From contig JAZPYE010000005.1 of assembly GCA_045544035.1 (NCBI GenBank), positions 1 through 34,093 of the forward strand: a DNA stretch of 34,093 nucleotides, written 5' to 3'. Made by a program: the position numbers and the translations under genes. A model generated the notes under the pieces. That model made no database searches, was not told where the DNA came from, and saw only the letters and a list, made by a program, of their open reading frames with translations. The stretch's first letter is position 1, and the number at the start of each line of letters is the position of its first letter. The stretch is from SIG587 sp045544035. Its GTDB lineage: Bacteria; Bacillota; Clostridia; Oscillospirales; Acutalibacteraceae. This document shows, piece by piece, positions 15,910 through 23,175 of this stretch.

Positions 15910-16482
15910 ATGAAAACAAACAGTGTTATGATTGTCGGCGTAGGCGGACAGGGAAGTCTGCTTGCTTCAAAGCTTCTTGGTAGACTTTTAACCGATGAGG
16001 GCTATGATGTTAAGGTTAGCGAGGTTCACGGAATGAGCCAGCGCGGCGGCTCGGTTGTAACCTATGTTCGCTTTGGCGACAAGGTTTATTCACCTATCGT
16101 TACCGAGGGCGAGGCTGATGTTATCATTGCCTTTGAAAAACTGGAAGCGGCGCGCTATGCAAAGTTTTTAAGTAAAGATGGCAAAATCATTGTTAACTCA
16201 CAGCAAATTGACCCCATGCCCGTTATTATCGGCGCAGCACAGTACCCCGAAAATGTGCTTAATGAACTCACCGCTAAGGGCGTTTCGGTTGATGAGCTTG
16301 ATGCCCTTTCCCTTGCGGAGCAGGCTGGCTCCTCAAAGGCGGTTAATATCGTTCTTATGGGCAAGGCGGCAAAGCAGTTTGACATTGCCTATGATAAATG
16401 GATTAAAGCCATTGAAAACACCGTGGCACCTAAATTTGTTGAAATGAACAAAAAGGCATTTGACTTAGGTTATAATGCATAA
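15910..16482 (+). CDS. iorB: Indolepyruvate ferredoxin oxidoreductase subunit beta
   Basis: Smaller (gamma-type domain) subunit of the IorAB complex, 190 residues. It begins with the pattern IVGVGGQGSLLASKLLG and has KVSEVHGMSQRGGSVVTYVRFG, the signature of the 2-oxoacid oxidoreductase gamma domain. A strong AAAGGAGG (15893-15900) abuts the iorA stop and lies nine bases before the ATG. IorB contains no clusters of its own and works only with IorA. Confidence 0.95.
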   Translation: MKTNSVMIVGVGGQGSLLASKLLGRLLTDEGYDVKVSEVHGMSQRGGSVVTYVRFGDKVYSPIVTEGEADVIIAFEKLEAARYAKFLSKDGKIIVNSQQIDPMPVIIGAAQYPENVLNELTAKGVSVDELDALSLAEQAGSSKAVNIVLMGKAAKQFDIAYDKWIKAIENTVAPKFVEMNKKAFDLGYNA

Positions 16483-16523
16483 TTTCAAGTAACTTTACAA
16501 TCTTTTAAAGAAGGCGAATTTTA

Positions 16524-17831
16524 GTGGAAAAGCGTTATTATCAAAAAGAAATTGAAACAATGCCGGTTGAAAAAATTAAAAAACTACAATCGGAAAAGTT
16601 GGTTTGGCAGGTGAAGCATGTTTATGAAAATGTGCCTTACTACAAAAAACTGATGGATGAAAAGGGCGTAACCCCTGATGACATTAAGGGAATTGAGGAT
16701 TTACATAAGCTGCCATTTTTAACTAAAGCAGACCTTAGGGATGCCTATCCCTACGGACTTCTTGCAAAGCCGCTTAAGGACTGTGTTCGCATTCAGTCAA
16801 CCTCAGGCACAACAGGAAAGCGTGTTGTCGCTTTCTACACTCAGCACGATGTTGATTTGTGGGAGGATTGCTGTGCCCGCGCTATTATGGCTGCAGGCGG
16901 AACAAATGAGGATGTTTGTCAGGTGGCTTACGGTTACGGTTTGTTTACAGGCGGCCCTGGTCTTAACGGTGGTTCCCACAAGGTTGGATGTTTGACTCTA
17001 CCCATGTCTTCAGGCAACACCGAGAGACAAATTCAGTTTATGACCGACCTTAGCGCAACCATTCTTTGCTGCACACCTTCTTATGCCGCATACATTGGCG
17101 AAACATTAAAGGAAATGGGTTATGGTCCTGATGATATACCACTTAAGGCGGGTATCTTTGGTGCAGAGCCCTGGACCGAGGAAATGCGCAGAGGCATTGA
17201 GGAAACTCTTGGTATTAAGGCTTATGATATTTACGGTCTTACCGAAACCACAGGCCCCGGTGTATCCTTTGAATGCAGTGAACAAACAGGCATGCATATT
17301 AACGAGGACCATTTCCTTGCTGAGATTATTGACCCTGACACAGGCGAGGTTCTGCCTGAGGGAAGCAAGGGTGAGCTGGTTTTCACCTCCCTTGATAAAG
17401 AGGCTTTCCCGCTTCTTCGCTATCGCACCCGCGACATTTGCATTTTAACTCGCAAAGCCTGCTCTTGCGGAAGAACCTTTATTAAAATGAGCAAGCCTAT
17501 GGGTAGAAGCGATGATATGCTTATTATCCGTGGCGTTAATGTGTTCCCCAGTCAAATCGAAACTGTGCTCTTAAAAGAAGGCTATGAACCTAACTATCAA
17601 ATCATTGTTGACCGCAAGGGCAACACCGACACCTTCGATGTTAATGTTGAAATGAATCCTGACCAGTTTACCGATACAGTAAGCGGTGTTACCGCCCTTG
17701 AAAAGAAGCTTGCCGAGGCAATGAAAACAATGCTTGGAATTAACCCCAGCGTTCACCTTGTTGCACCTAAGAGTATTACAAGAAGTGAAGGCAAAGCAGT
17801 GCGCGTAATTGACAAGCGTAAACTTATTTAA
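16524..17831 (+). CDS. paaK: Phenylacetate-CoA ligase
   Basis: AMP-forming ligase of the PaaK family, which converts phenylacetate or another arylacetate (for example indoleacetate) to its CoA thioester. The 435 residues carry the PaaK signatures: LPFLTKADLRDAYPYGL, the ATP loop QSTSGTTGKRVVAFYT, DIYGLTETTGPG, YRTRDICILTRKACSCGRTF with a Cys pair, and GRSDDMLIIRGVNVFPSQIE. The start is GTG at 16524 with AAGAAGG nine bases upstream. In many anaerobes a PaaK-like gene stands next to iorAB and an ACT gene, as here, pointing to arylacetyl-CoA metabolism rather than the aerobic paa pathway, of which no other gene is visible. Confidence 0.93.
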   Translation: MEKRYYQKEIETMPVEKIKKLQSEKLVWQVKHVYENVPYYKKLMDEKGVTPDDIKGIEDLHKLPFLTKADLRDAYPYGLLAKPLKDCVRIQSTSGTTGKRVVAFYTQHDVDLWEDCCARAIMAAGGTNEDVCQVAYGYGLFTGGPGLNGGSHKVGCLTLPMSSGNTERQIQFMTDLSATILCCTPSYAAYIGETLKEMGYGPDDIPLKAGIFGAEPWTEEMRRGIEETLGIKAYDIYGLTETTGPGVSFECSEQTGMHINEDHFLAEIIDPDTGEVLPEGSKGELVFTSLDKEAFPLLRYRTRDICILTRKACSCGRTFIKMSKPMGRSDDMLIIRGVNVFPSQIETVLLKEGYEPNYQIIVDRKGNTDTFDVNVEMNPDQFTDTVSGVTALEKKLAEAMKTMLGINPSVHLVAPKSITRSEGKAVRVIDKRKLI

Positions 17832-17845
17832 AAGGAGAATGCCTT

Positions 17846-18277
17846 ATGTCTTTAAAACAACTTACAGTTTTTGTTGAAAACAAGCAAGGAGCACTTGTTG
17901 ATATAACCGCAACATTGGCTCAAAATAATGTTAACATCAGGGCACTTTCCATTGCCGATACCGAGGAGTTTGGCATTTTGCGCCTTATTGTTAATGATAA
18001 CGAAACCGCAATGACAAAGCTATCAGGGGAAGGTTATCTTATTAAAACCACCGATGTTGTGGGTGTGAAAATTGGCGATGCCCCAGGTAAACTTTCAACT
18101 GCTCTTTCGGTTCTTGATGATAAAGGTATTAATCTCGAATATCTTTATGCCTTTATGTCCCGCACCGAAAAACACGCCTATGTTGTTCTTCGTGTTGCCG
18201 ATAACGGCGCGGCCGAAGCTGCCCTGGAGGCGTCAGGCTTCCACCTTATTACCGATGCCGATATTTGCAAACTTTAA
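17846..18277 (+). CDS. Tandem ACT-domain amino acid-binding protein
   Basis: A 143-residue protein made of two ACT domains (about residues 1-70 and 71-143) with no enzymatic domain. ACT pairs bind amino acids allosterically; the first opens LTVFVENKQGALVDITATLAQNNVNIRALSI, the usual beta-alpha-beta pattern. It is the last gene of the ior/paaK operon, 14 bases after paaK, with AAAGGAG in between. The probable role is to sense an aromatic amino acid and modulate PaaK/IorAB or a regulator, inferred from recurrent co-occurrence with paaK and iorAB. The ligand is not determinable here. Confidence 0.88.
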   Translation: MSLKQLTVFVENKQGALVDITATLAQNNVNIRALSIADTEEFGILRLIVNDNETAMTKLSGEGYLIKTTDVVGVKIGDAPGKLSTALSVLDDKGINLEYLYAFMSRTEKHAYVVLRVADNGAAEAALEASGFHLITDADICKL

Positions 18278-18294
18278 TGAAAATTAATTTTAAG

Positions 18295-18328
18295 TCACCC
18301 AAACAAAAACCGTTTGGGTGATTTTTTT
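18295..18328 (+). terminator. Intrinsic terminator of the ior/paaK operon
   Basis: TCACCCAAAC / GTTTGGGTGA is a perfect 10-bp stem (18295-18304 and 18312-18321) with a seven-base loop, followed by seven T residues. Confidence 0.9.
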
Positions 18329-18350
18329 GCCTTCTTTAGTAGAAAAAATG

Positions 18351-18374
18351 AGGAATTTGTCAAATTACCTCGAA
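18351..18374 (+). promoter_or_regulatory. Possible SigH-type promoter and near-0A box upstream of spo0A
   Basis: AGGAATT (18351-18357) followed 13 bases later by GAAA (18371-18374) weakly resembles a sigma-H promoter (AGGA-type -35, GAAT-type -10). TGTCAAA (18358-18364) differs by one base from a 0A box (TGTCGAA). Both are expected for autoregulated spo0A in Bacilli, but short matches like these occur by chance. Confidence 0.25.
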
Positions 18375-18422
18375 AACTGCGATGAAAAATATGGAAAAAG
18401 TGAAAAATATTCACATTTTCTA

Positions 18423-18451
18423 TTGAAAATTGAAAATATATGTGGTACTAT
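18423..18451 (+). promoter_or_regulatory. Sigma-A-like promoter of spo0A
   Basis: TTGAAA (18423-18428), a 17-base spacer and TACTAT (18446-18451). The predicted start near 18458 leaves a short leader containing GGAGG (18470-18474) seven bases before the ATG. Confidence 0.6.
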
Positions 18452-18481
18452 ATGTGAAAGAAATTCACGGAGGTAATTGAA

Positions 18482-19264
18482 ATGGACAAGAAAATTAAGG
18501 TAATTATAGCAGATGAATCAACAGAATTCGGTCAAAATTGTGCGAGAGGTCTTGAGGCCTATGGAATGGATGTCATTTTGTGTACAAAAAACGGTCTTAT
18601 TTTAATTGACAAAATAAAAGCAAATTTACCCGATGTTGTTATCGCCGATGTTTTTATGCCCAATTTAGACGTTTTAGGTGTGCTTTCAAATCTAAAAGGA
18701 ATGGTACTCCCTAAAAAACCGCATGTGATGGCAATGTCAAGTTTTGATAATCCGCGACTTGAAAAAGAGGCAATGAATGCAGGGGTGGCATATTATTTTC
18801 TAAAGCCTGTGGACATTGACACACTTGCTGAAAGAATTATTCAGCTTTGCAGGTGGAATGTCAAAAGTAATGCTAGTATGCCACCTGAAGGCGGCAATGT
18901 TTTAAACGATTCACAGCTTGAAATAATGGTTACTGAAATCATTCATCAAATTGGTGTTCCTGCGCACATAAAGGGCTACCATTATTTAAGAGAAGCGATT
19001 ATACTTACCATTAAAAACAATGACTCAATGAATTCTGTGACCAAGGTGCTTTACCCAACCGTTGCCAAAAAGCATTCCACAACTGCCTCCCGTGTTGAAA
19101 GGGCAATTCGCCACGCTATTGAGGTTGCGTGGGACAGGGGAGATGTGGATGTGCTGAATTCATATTTCGGTTACACAATCCAAAACGACAGGGGTAAGCC
19201 AACCAACAGCGAGTTCATTGCAATGATTGCCGACAAGCTTAGATTACAACTTAAATCTATGTAA
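18482..19264 (+). CDS. spo0A: Sporulation master regulator Spo0A
   Basis: Response regulator that, once phosphorylated, switches endospore formation on. The 260 residues comprise a receiver domain (1-~125) with acidic pocket Asp11/Glu12, phospho-acceptor Asp56 in VVIADVFMP, Ser86/Ser87 and Lys108. Residues ~145-260 are the Spo0A effector domain with the near-invariant blocks HIKGYHYLREAI, TTASRVERAIRHAIEVAW and GKPTNSEFIAMIADKLRL. The usual Asp-Asp acidic pair is Asp-Glu here, which is tolerated in other receivers. In most Firmicutes spoIVB lies directly upstream; here the upstream gene is the unrelated ACT protein. Its own promoter and downstream terminator make it monocistronic. Confidence 0.97.
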   Translation: MDKKIKVIIADESTEFGQNCARGLEAYGMDVILCTKNGLILIDKIKANLPDVVIADVFMPNLDVLGVLSNLKGMVLPKKPHVMAMSSFDNPRLEKEAMNAGVAYYFLKPVDIDTLAERIIQLCRWNVKSNASMPPEGGNVLNDSQLEIMVTEIIHQIGVPAHIKGYHYLREAIILTIKNNDSMNSVTKVLYPTVAKKHSTTASRVERAIRHAIEVAWDRGDVDVLNSYFGYTIQNDRGKPTNSEFIAMIADKLRLQLKSM

Positions 19265-19298
19265 AATATTTATTCACCGAAAACAAATTATTTTAACT

Positions 19299-19347
19299 AA
19301 AAAACACCTTTTTTCGTATTATGTATTGCGGAAAGAGGTGTTTTTTT
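19299..19347 (+). terminator. spo0A terminator hairpin that overlaps the yunB ribosome binding site
   Basis: AAAAAACACCT (19299-19309) pairs with AGGTGTTTTTT (19336-19346), extendable inward by five pairs including two G-U, with a 16-base loop. It is followed or overlapped by the T-run. The right arm contains GAGGTG, which is the Shine-Dalgarno sequence of the next gene, so the same hairpin would both end spo0A transcripts and hide the yunB ribosome binding site in any read-through RNA. Confidence 0.7.
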
Positions 19348-20050
19348 GAAAATGAGTAGAAGGCGGGCAGCAAAAAGCCCCGCCGTATTCATAGTTGTTT
19401 TAACGGTTACCTTTGCCGTTTTCTTGCTTTTCTTAAGTTTTGATAAACAGCTCAGGAAAATTTTAGAGCCATATTCTGTGAGCACGGCAAAAAGAATCAT
19501 TGTGGCCGCCACCGATGCGGCTGTACTTGAGGTTTTAAGGGAAAACGAGATAAGTTATGAAAAAATTGCAAAGCTTAGCATGGATGGTGGGGGAAATGTC
19601 ACTGCACTTGAAATCGACACAACCCTTGTGAACACACTAAAAAGTAATATTTCCGAAAAACTTGCACAGCAGTTAAACGGCAGGGAAGACTATGTTTTAA
19701 AAATTCCTATCGGCACCATAATCGGCAACGAATTTACCGTTGGCAGGGGACCGTCTATAAGCTTTAAAATGAAAATGTCGGCGGCGGCAAAAACCGATTT
19801 TAAAAGTAATTTTTACAGTGCCGGAATAAATCAAGTTTTACATCAAATACTTATTGAGGTAAAGTATGACGGTTTTATTTTAATACCGTGGTTTAGGCAA
19901 GGCTTTTCCGACAAAACCGATTATATAGCGGCCCAAACCGTTATTGTAGGCGTTGTTCCCGATTCGTTTACTAATGTTATTGAAAGCGAGCCCGAGCAAA
20001 TAACAGGCGATATTTTCGATTATTCTGCCGAGAGGGAAACGCTAAATTAA
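19346..20050 (+). CDS. yunB: Sporulation protein YunB-like
   Basis: Membrane-anchored protein of the YunB family, sporulation proteins under sigma-E control in Bacillus. The 234 residues have a basic N-terminus, one transmembrane helix (AVFIVVLTVTFAVFLLFLSF, ~residues 13-32), and a soluble domain carrying the YunB pattern GRGPSISFKM...FKSNFYSAGINQVLHQILIEV. TTG at 19346 is preferred because AGAGGTG (19334-19340) lies five bases upstream; an ATG at 19352 is an alternative that removes two residues. Proximity to spo0A supports a sporulation role; its promoter is probably inside or just before the spo0A terminator, but I see no confident sigma-E match. Confidence 0.82.
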   Translation: MKMSRRRAAKSPAVFIVVLTVTFAVFLLFLSFDKQLRKILEPYSVSTAKRIIVAATDAAVLEVLRENEISYEKIAKLSMDGGGNVTALEIDTTLVNTLKSNISEKLAQQLNGREDYVLKIPIGTIIGNEFTVGRGPSISFKMKMSAAAKTDFKSNFYSAGINQVLHQILIEVKYDGFILIPWFRQGFSDKTDYIAAQTVIVGVVPDSFTNVIESEPEQITGDIFDYSAERETLN

Positions 20051-20057
20051 AAAAATA

Positions 20058-20086
20058 TTGAAAAATGGAAAAAACAGGAGTATAAT
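20058..20086 (+). promoter_or_regulatory. Sigma-A promoter of nagB
   Basis: TTGAAA (20058-20063), 17 bases and TATAAT (20081-20086), close to consensus. Two perfect palindromes lie in the leader: GTGATT-T-AATCAC (20094-20106) and TGGTTT-TT-AAACCA (20113-20126). They are candidate operators for a GntR-family NagR-like repressor or another sugar-phosphate regulator. Confidence 0.78.
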
Positions 20087-20140
20087 ATTTTTCGTGATTT
20101 AATCACTCATTCTGGTTTTTAAACCATTGGAGGAAAATTT

Positions 20141-20848
20141 ATGAAATTTATTAAGGTAGACAGTTATGAAAAACTCAGTCGCATGGGCGCTGACATTATC
20201 GCCGCACAGATCATTTTAAAACCTAATTGTGTTTTAGGTCTTGCAACAGGCTCTTCGCCCCTTGGCATTTATGCAAATCTTATTGAGGATAACAAAAACG
20301 GTAAAATTGATTTTAGCAACGTTACCTCGATAAATCTTGATGAGTATTTGGGCCTTACTGGGGATAACGACCAAAGCTATCGCTATTTTATGGACCACAA
20401 CCTCTTTAATCATGTAAACATCAATAAGGAAAACACCTTTGTTCCTAACGCAGTGGCAGATGATATTGAAAAGGAATGCAAGGAATATGACCAGCGCATT
20501 CTCGATAAGGGCGGCATTGACATTCAGCTTCTTGGCATAGGTCTTGATGGTCACATTGGCTTTAACGAGCCCGACACCTGCTTTACCAAGGAAACCCACA
20601 CCGTAACCCTTGATGAATCAACAATTGTTGCAAACGCTCGTTTCTTTGAAAAAGAAGAGGATGTTCCTCGCAAGGCAGTAACCCTTGGTATGGGCGGAAT
20701 TATGCAGGCTAAAAAGGTTCTTCTTATTGCTTCGGGCAAGGAAAAGGAAGAAATTGTGAATAAGGCATTTTTCGGTCCTATCACACCTGAGGTTCCTGCT
20801 TCAATTCTTCAGCTTCATCCCGATGTTACCGTTATTTTCAGCAAATAA
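20141..20848 (+). CDS. nagB: Glucosamine-6-phosphate deaminase
   Basis: Converts glucosamine-6-phosphate to fructose-6-phosphate and ammonia, feeding amino sugars into glycolysis. The 235 residues contain LGLATGSSPLGIYANLIE (phosphate loop), SINLDEYLGL with Asp67, and GIGLDGHIGFNEPDT with Asp136, His138 and Glu143, matching the catalytic set Asp72/Asp141/His143/Glu148 of the E. coli enzyme. The length fits the short monomeric-type Firmicutes form rather than the 266-residue allosteric hexamer. A strong TTGGAGG-type ribosome binding site precedes the ATG. It is flanked by its own promoter and terminator; nagA and transport genes are not in the window. Confidence 0.95.
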   Translation: MKFIKVDSYEKLSRMGADIIAAQIILKPNCVLGLATGSSPLGIYANLIEDNKNGKIDFSNVTSINLDEYLGLTGDNDQSYRYFMDHNLFNHVNINKENTFVPNAVADDIEKECKEYDQRILDKGGIDIQLLGIGLDGHIGFNEPDTCFTKETHTVTLDESTIVANARFFEKEEDVPRKAVTLGMGGIMQAKKVLLIASGKEKEEIVNKAFFGPITPEVPASILQLHPDVTVIFSK

Positions 20849-20864
20849 AAAATGTTTTGTATTT

Positions 20865-20900
20865 ATGGCAATGAAAGGCTGCTTTCATTGCCATTTTTTA
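20865..20900 (+). terminator. Intrinsic terminator of nagB
   Basis: ATGGCAATGAAAG / CTTTCATTGCCAT is a perfect 13-bp stem with a four-base loop, followed by a T-run (TTTTTTA) at 20894-20900. Confidence 0.9.
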
Positions 20901-20913
20901 TGGAATTTAACTA

Positions 20914-20942
20914 TTGTTTTTCTAATAACAAAGTAGTATACT
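20914..20942 (+). promoter_or_regulatory. Sigma-A-like promoter of the antiporter gene
   Basis: TTGTTT (20914-20919), 17 bases and TATACT (20937-20942), with a predicted start about 30 bases before the TTG start of the antiporter. Confidence 0.6.
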
Positions 20943-20978
20943 GCATTAGGTACATTTAACAAAAGGCGGCGTATTGTT

Positions 20979-22265
20979 TTGAATATATTACTATCCGTTT
21001 CGGTGGCACTTCTTGCAGGACTCATAATGACAAGGCTCTTTAAACCCTTTAAATTGCCTTCGGTCACAGCCTACCTTATTGCAGGTGTGTTGGTTGGACC
21101 TTATTGTCTTGGCCATTTGGGGCTCAATGGCATTGGTTTTCAGTCAACCGAGGCTGTTAATGCCCTTTCTATGGTTTCTGAGGTTGCCCTCGGTTTCATC
21201 GCCTTTTCAATTGGTAATGAATTCAGGGTTGATGAGCTCAAACATACCGGTAAAAAAGCTCTTGTTATTGGTATTCTCCAGGCTCTTGTTGCAACCCTAT
21301 TTGTTGATTTGGCACTTCTCACTGTTCACCTTATTGCTCCAGATAAGCTAACCGTTCCACAGCTTATCACCTTAGGTGCCATTGCTTCGGCAACGGCGCC
21401 CGCGGCAACACTTATGGTTGTTCGCCAGTATAAAGCAAAGGGCCCAGTTACAAGTCTTCTTTTGCCAATTGTTGCCCTTGATGATGCAGTAGGTCTTGTG
21501 GTTTTTGCCGTTTCTTTTGGTATTGCAAAAACTATTTTAAGTGGCACTATGGACATTATTTCAATCATTGTAAATCCTATAACCGAAATTATTTGCTCGC
21601 TTATTCTCGGTGCAATTATGGGCTGGATTTTAACCCAACTCGAAAAGCTGTTTAACTCAAACACAAACCGTTTAAATCTTACAATAGGAATCGTGTTGCT
21701 TACCGCTTCACTTTCCATGCTTGAATTTGACATTTTAGGTGTGCACATCCATTTTTCTTCTCTGCTCACCTGCATGATGCTGGGAACGGTTTTCTGCAAT
21801 ATTTGTCCTCTATCTCACGATTTAATGAACGCCTCAGAAAAATGGACATCACCGCTTTTTGCGCTGTTCTTTGTTATCAGCGGCGCGGAGCTGGAGCTTG
21901 GCGTGTTCACTGATTTCGCTATTGTTGCTATCGGTGTGGTTTATATCCTTTCAAGGTGCCTTGGCAAATATTTTGGAACACTTTTCAGCGCAAAGCTTAC
22001 AAAATGTTCTCCAACAATTTGTAAATATCTCGGTATAACTCTTTTCCCTCAGGCGGGTGTTGCCCTTGGTATGTGTACAACGGCAATGCAGCTTGGCGAG
22101 CAGGGAAATCTTATTAGAAACATAACCCTTTTTGCCGTGCTTATTTATGAGCTCTTTGGCCCCTTGATGACCCGCCAGGCATTAACTGCGGCAGGGGAAA
22201 TTCACCCCATTTCCGATGAGGTTAAAAACCGCCGACAGACAAAGCTAGATGCAATCAAGAAATAA
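20979..22265 (+). CDS. CPA2-family cation:proton antiporter (Kef/NapA-like)
   Basis: Predicted Na+ or K+/H+ exchanger of the monovalent cation:proton antiporter-2 family, 428 residues with about 12 hydrophobic helices. The N-terminus reads LMTRLFKPFKLPSVTAYLIAGVLVGP, the usual start of Kef/NapA-type proteins, and the core helix has LLLPIVALDDAVGLVVF, where the paired Asp residues correspond to the ion-translocating DD of electrogenic antiporters. No TrkA-N regulatory domain follows the membrane domain, and no separate partner is nearby. The start is TTG at 20979 with AAGGCGG nine bases upstream. Confidence 0.87.
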   Translation: MNILLSVSVALLAGLIMTRLFKPFKLPSVTAYLIAGVLVGPYCLGHLGLNGIGFQSTEAVNALSMVSEVALGFIAFSIGNEFRVDELKHTGKKALVIGILQALVATLFVDLALLTVHLIAPDKLTVPQLITLGAIASATAPAATLMVVRQYKAKGPVTSLLLPIVALDDAVGLVVFAVSFGIAKTILSGTMDIISIIVNPITEIICSLILGAIMGWILTQLEKLFNSNTNRLNLTIGIVLLTASLSMLEFDILGVHIHFSSLLTCMMLGTVFCNICPLSHDLMNASEKWTSPLFALFFVISGAELELGVFTDFAIVAIGVVYILSRCLGKYFGTLFSAKLTKCSPTICKYLGITLFPQAGVALGMCTTAMQLGEQGNLIRNITLFAVLIYELFGPLMTRQALTAAGEIHPISDEVKNRRQTKLDAIKK

Positions 22266-22335
22266 GAACCCGACCCACCGTACGCAATTAAAATTGCGGG
22301 CGTGTGCCCCGGAACCTTGTTGTATTCACAATAAT

Positions 22336-22367
22336 AAAAAGCGTAACGGAATTTCGTTACGCTTTTT
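22336..22367. terminator. Bidirectional intrinsic terminator
   Basis: AAAAAGCGTAACG / CGTTACGCTTTTT (22336-22348 and 22355-22367) is a perfect 13-bp stem. It separates the convergent antiporter and birA genes. The right arm overlaps the end of birA. Confidence 0.9.
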
Positions 22368-23127
22368 TGCTGCCTATTGTAACCTCTCCCGAGGATAATA
22401 AATGTGTTGTGCCGTTTTGACCGATAACCTCAAGTTCTAAATTGTCGGTTATTCCTTGTGCCTTTCCGCTAAAAAGGTCGCCGTTTTTAAGGTAAGAAAC
22501 GGTTTTGCCCTTTAGCATATCCTTTGCCCTATATTCCTCTAAAAAGTCCTTCTTAGGTAGAGTAGAGTAAAATTCATAAAAATTATTTATAACCTGTGCG
22601 ATAAGCTTGATTTTTATGCCATCACTACATTTATCTTGGAAAACACCGCCTGCAATTTGAGAAATTTCTTTTGGGAAACCGTTTTTAGGCTCATATAAAT
22701 TTATTCCTATTCCCAGCACCGCAAAGGTGTTGTCCTTTTCGAAAATGCCTTCGGTTAAAATTCCGCACACCTTTTTCCCGTTTAAGAAAACATCGTTAAC
22801 CCATTTAATTTTCGTTTTACCATTGCAAAAATCATCAATGGCCTTTGCGACACTTACTGCCGCCGCCGTTGTAATAAGGGTGTAATCATCAAAACTTAAG
22901 TTTGGCCGCAGGGCAAGGCTCATATAAATTCCGCTGTTTTCGGGGGAATAGAAGGTGCGCCCCATTCTGCCGCGACCGCAGGTCTGTTCTTCGGCAATAA
23001 AAAGGGCATTGCCCTTTAAATCTTTAGCTTTTTGTTTTGCCAAAAGATTTGTGGAATCAACAGTATTGTAGGTGAAAACATCAATATCACGGTTTATAAG
23101 TTTCTTAATTTTTTTAGCATCTAACAA
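22357..23127 (-). CDS. birA: Biotin--[acetyl-CoA-carboxylase] ligase (class I BirA)
   Basis: Attaches biotin to a carboxylase acceptor lysine via biotinyl-AMP. The catalytic signature GRGRMGRTFYSPENSGIYMSL is followed by TKIKWVNDVFLNGKKVCGILTEG, with the Lys and Asn expected for the biotin site, and a small C-terminal SH3-like cap. The protein (256 residues) begins directly with the ligase domain and lacks the N-terminal helix-turn-helix, so it should not act as a biotin repressor. TTG at 23127 is preferred to a TTG at 23139: the promoter start falls near 23137 and GGTGAT (23137-23132) lies four to five bases before 23127. Confidence 0.92.
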   Translation of the reverse strand: MLDAKKIKKLINRDIDVFTYNTVDSTNLLAKQKAKDLKGNALFIAEEQTCGRGRMGRTFYSPENSGIYMSLALRPNLSFDDYTLITTAAAVSVAKAIDDFCNGKTKIKWVNDVFLNGKKVCGILTEGIFEKDNTFAVLGIGINLYEPKNGFPKEISQIAGGVFQDKCSDGIKIKLIAQVINNFYEFYSTLPKKDFLEEYRAKDMLKGKTVSYLKNGDLFSGKAQGITDNLELEVIGQNGTTHLLSSGEVTIGSKKA

Positions 23128-23143
23128 AAAAATCACCAATATA

Positions 23144-23173
23144 ATTTTAACAGTAATTATGCTGTGCTGTCAA
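23144..23173 (-). promoter_or_regulatory. Sigma-A promoter of birA
   Basis: On the minus strand TTGACA (23168-23173), 18 bases and TAAAAT (23144-23149). The predicted start near 23137 leaves only about ten leader bases and so supports the internal TTG start of birA. Confidence 0.65.
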
Positions 23174-23175
23174 CA

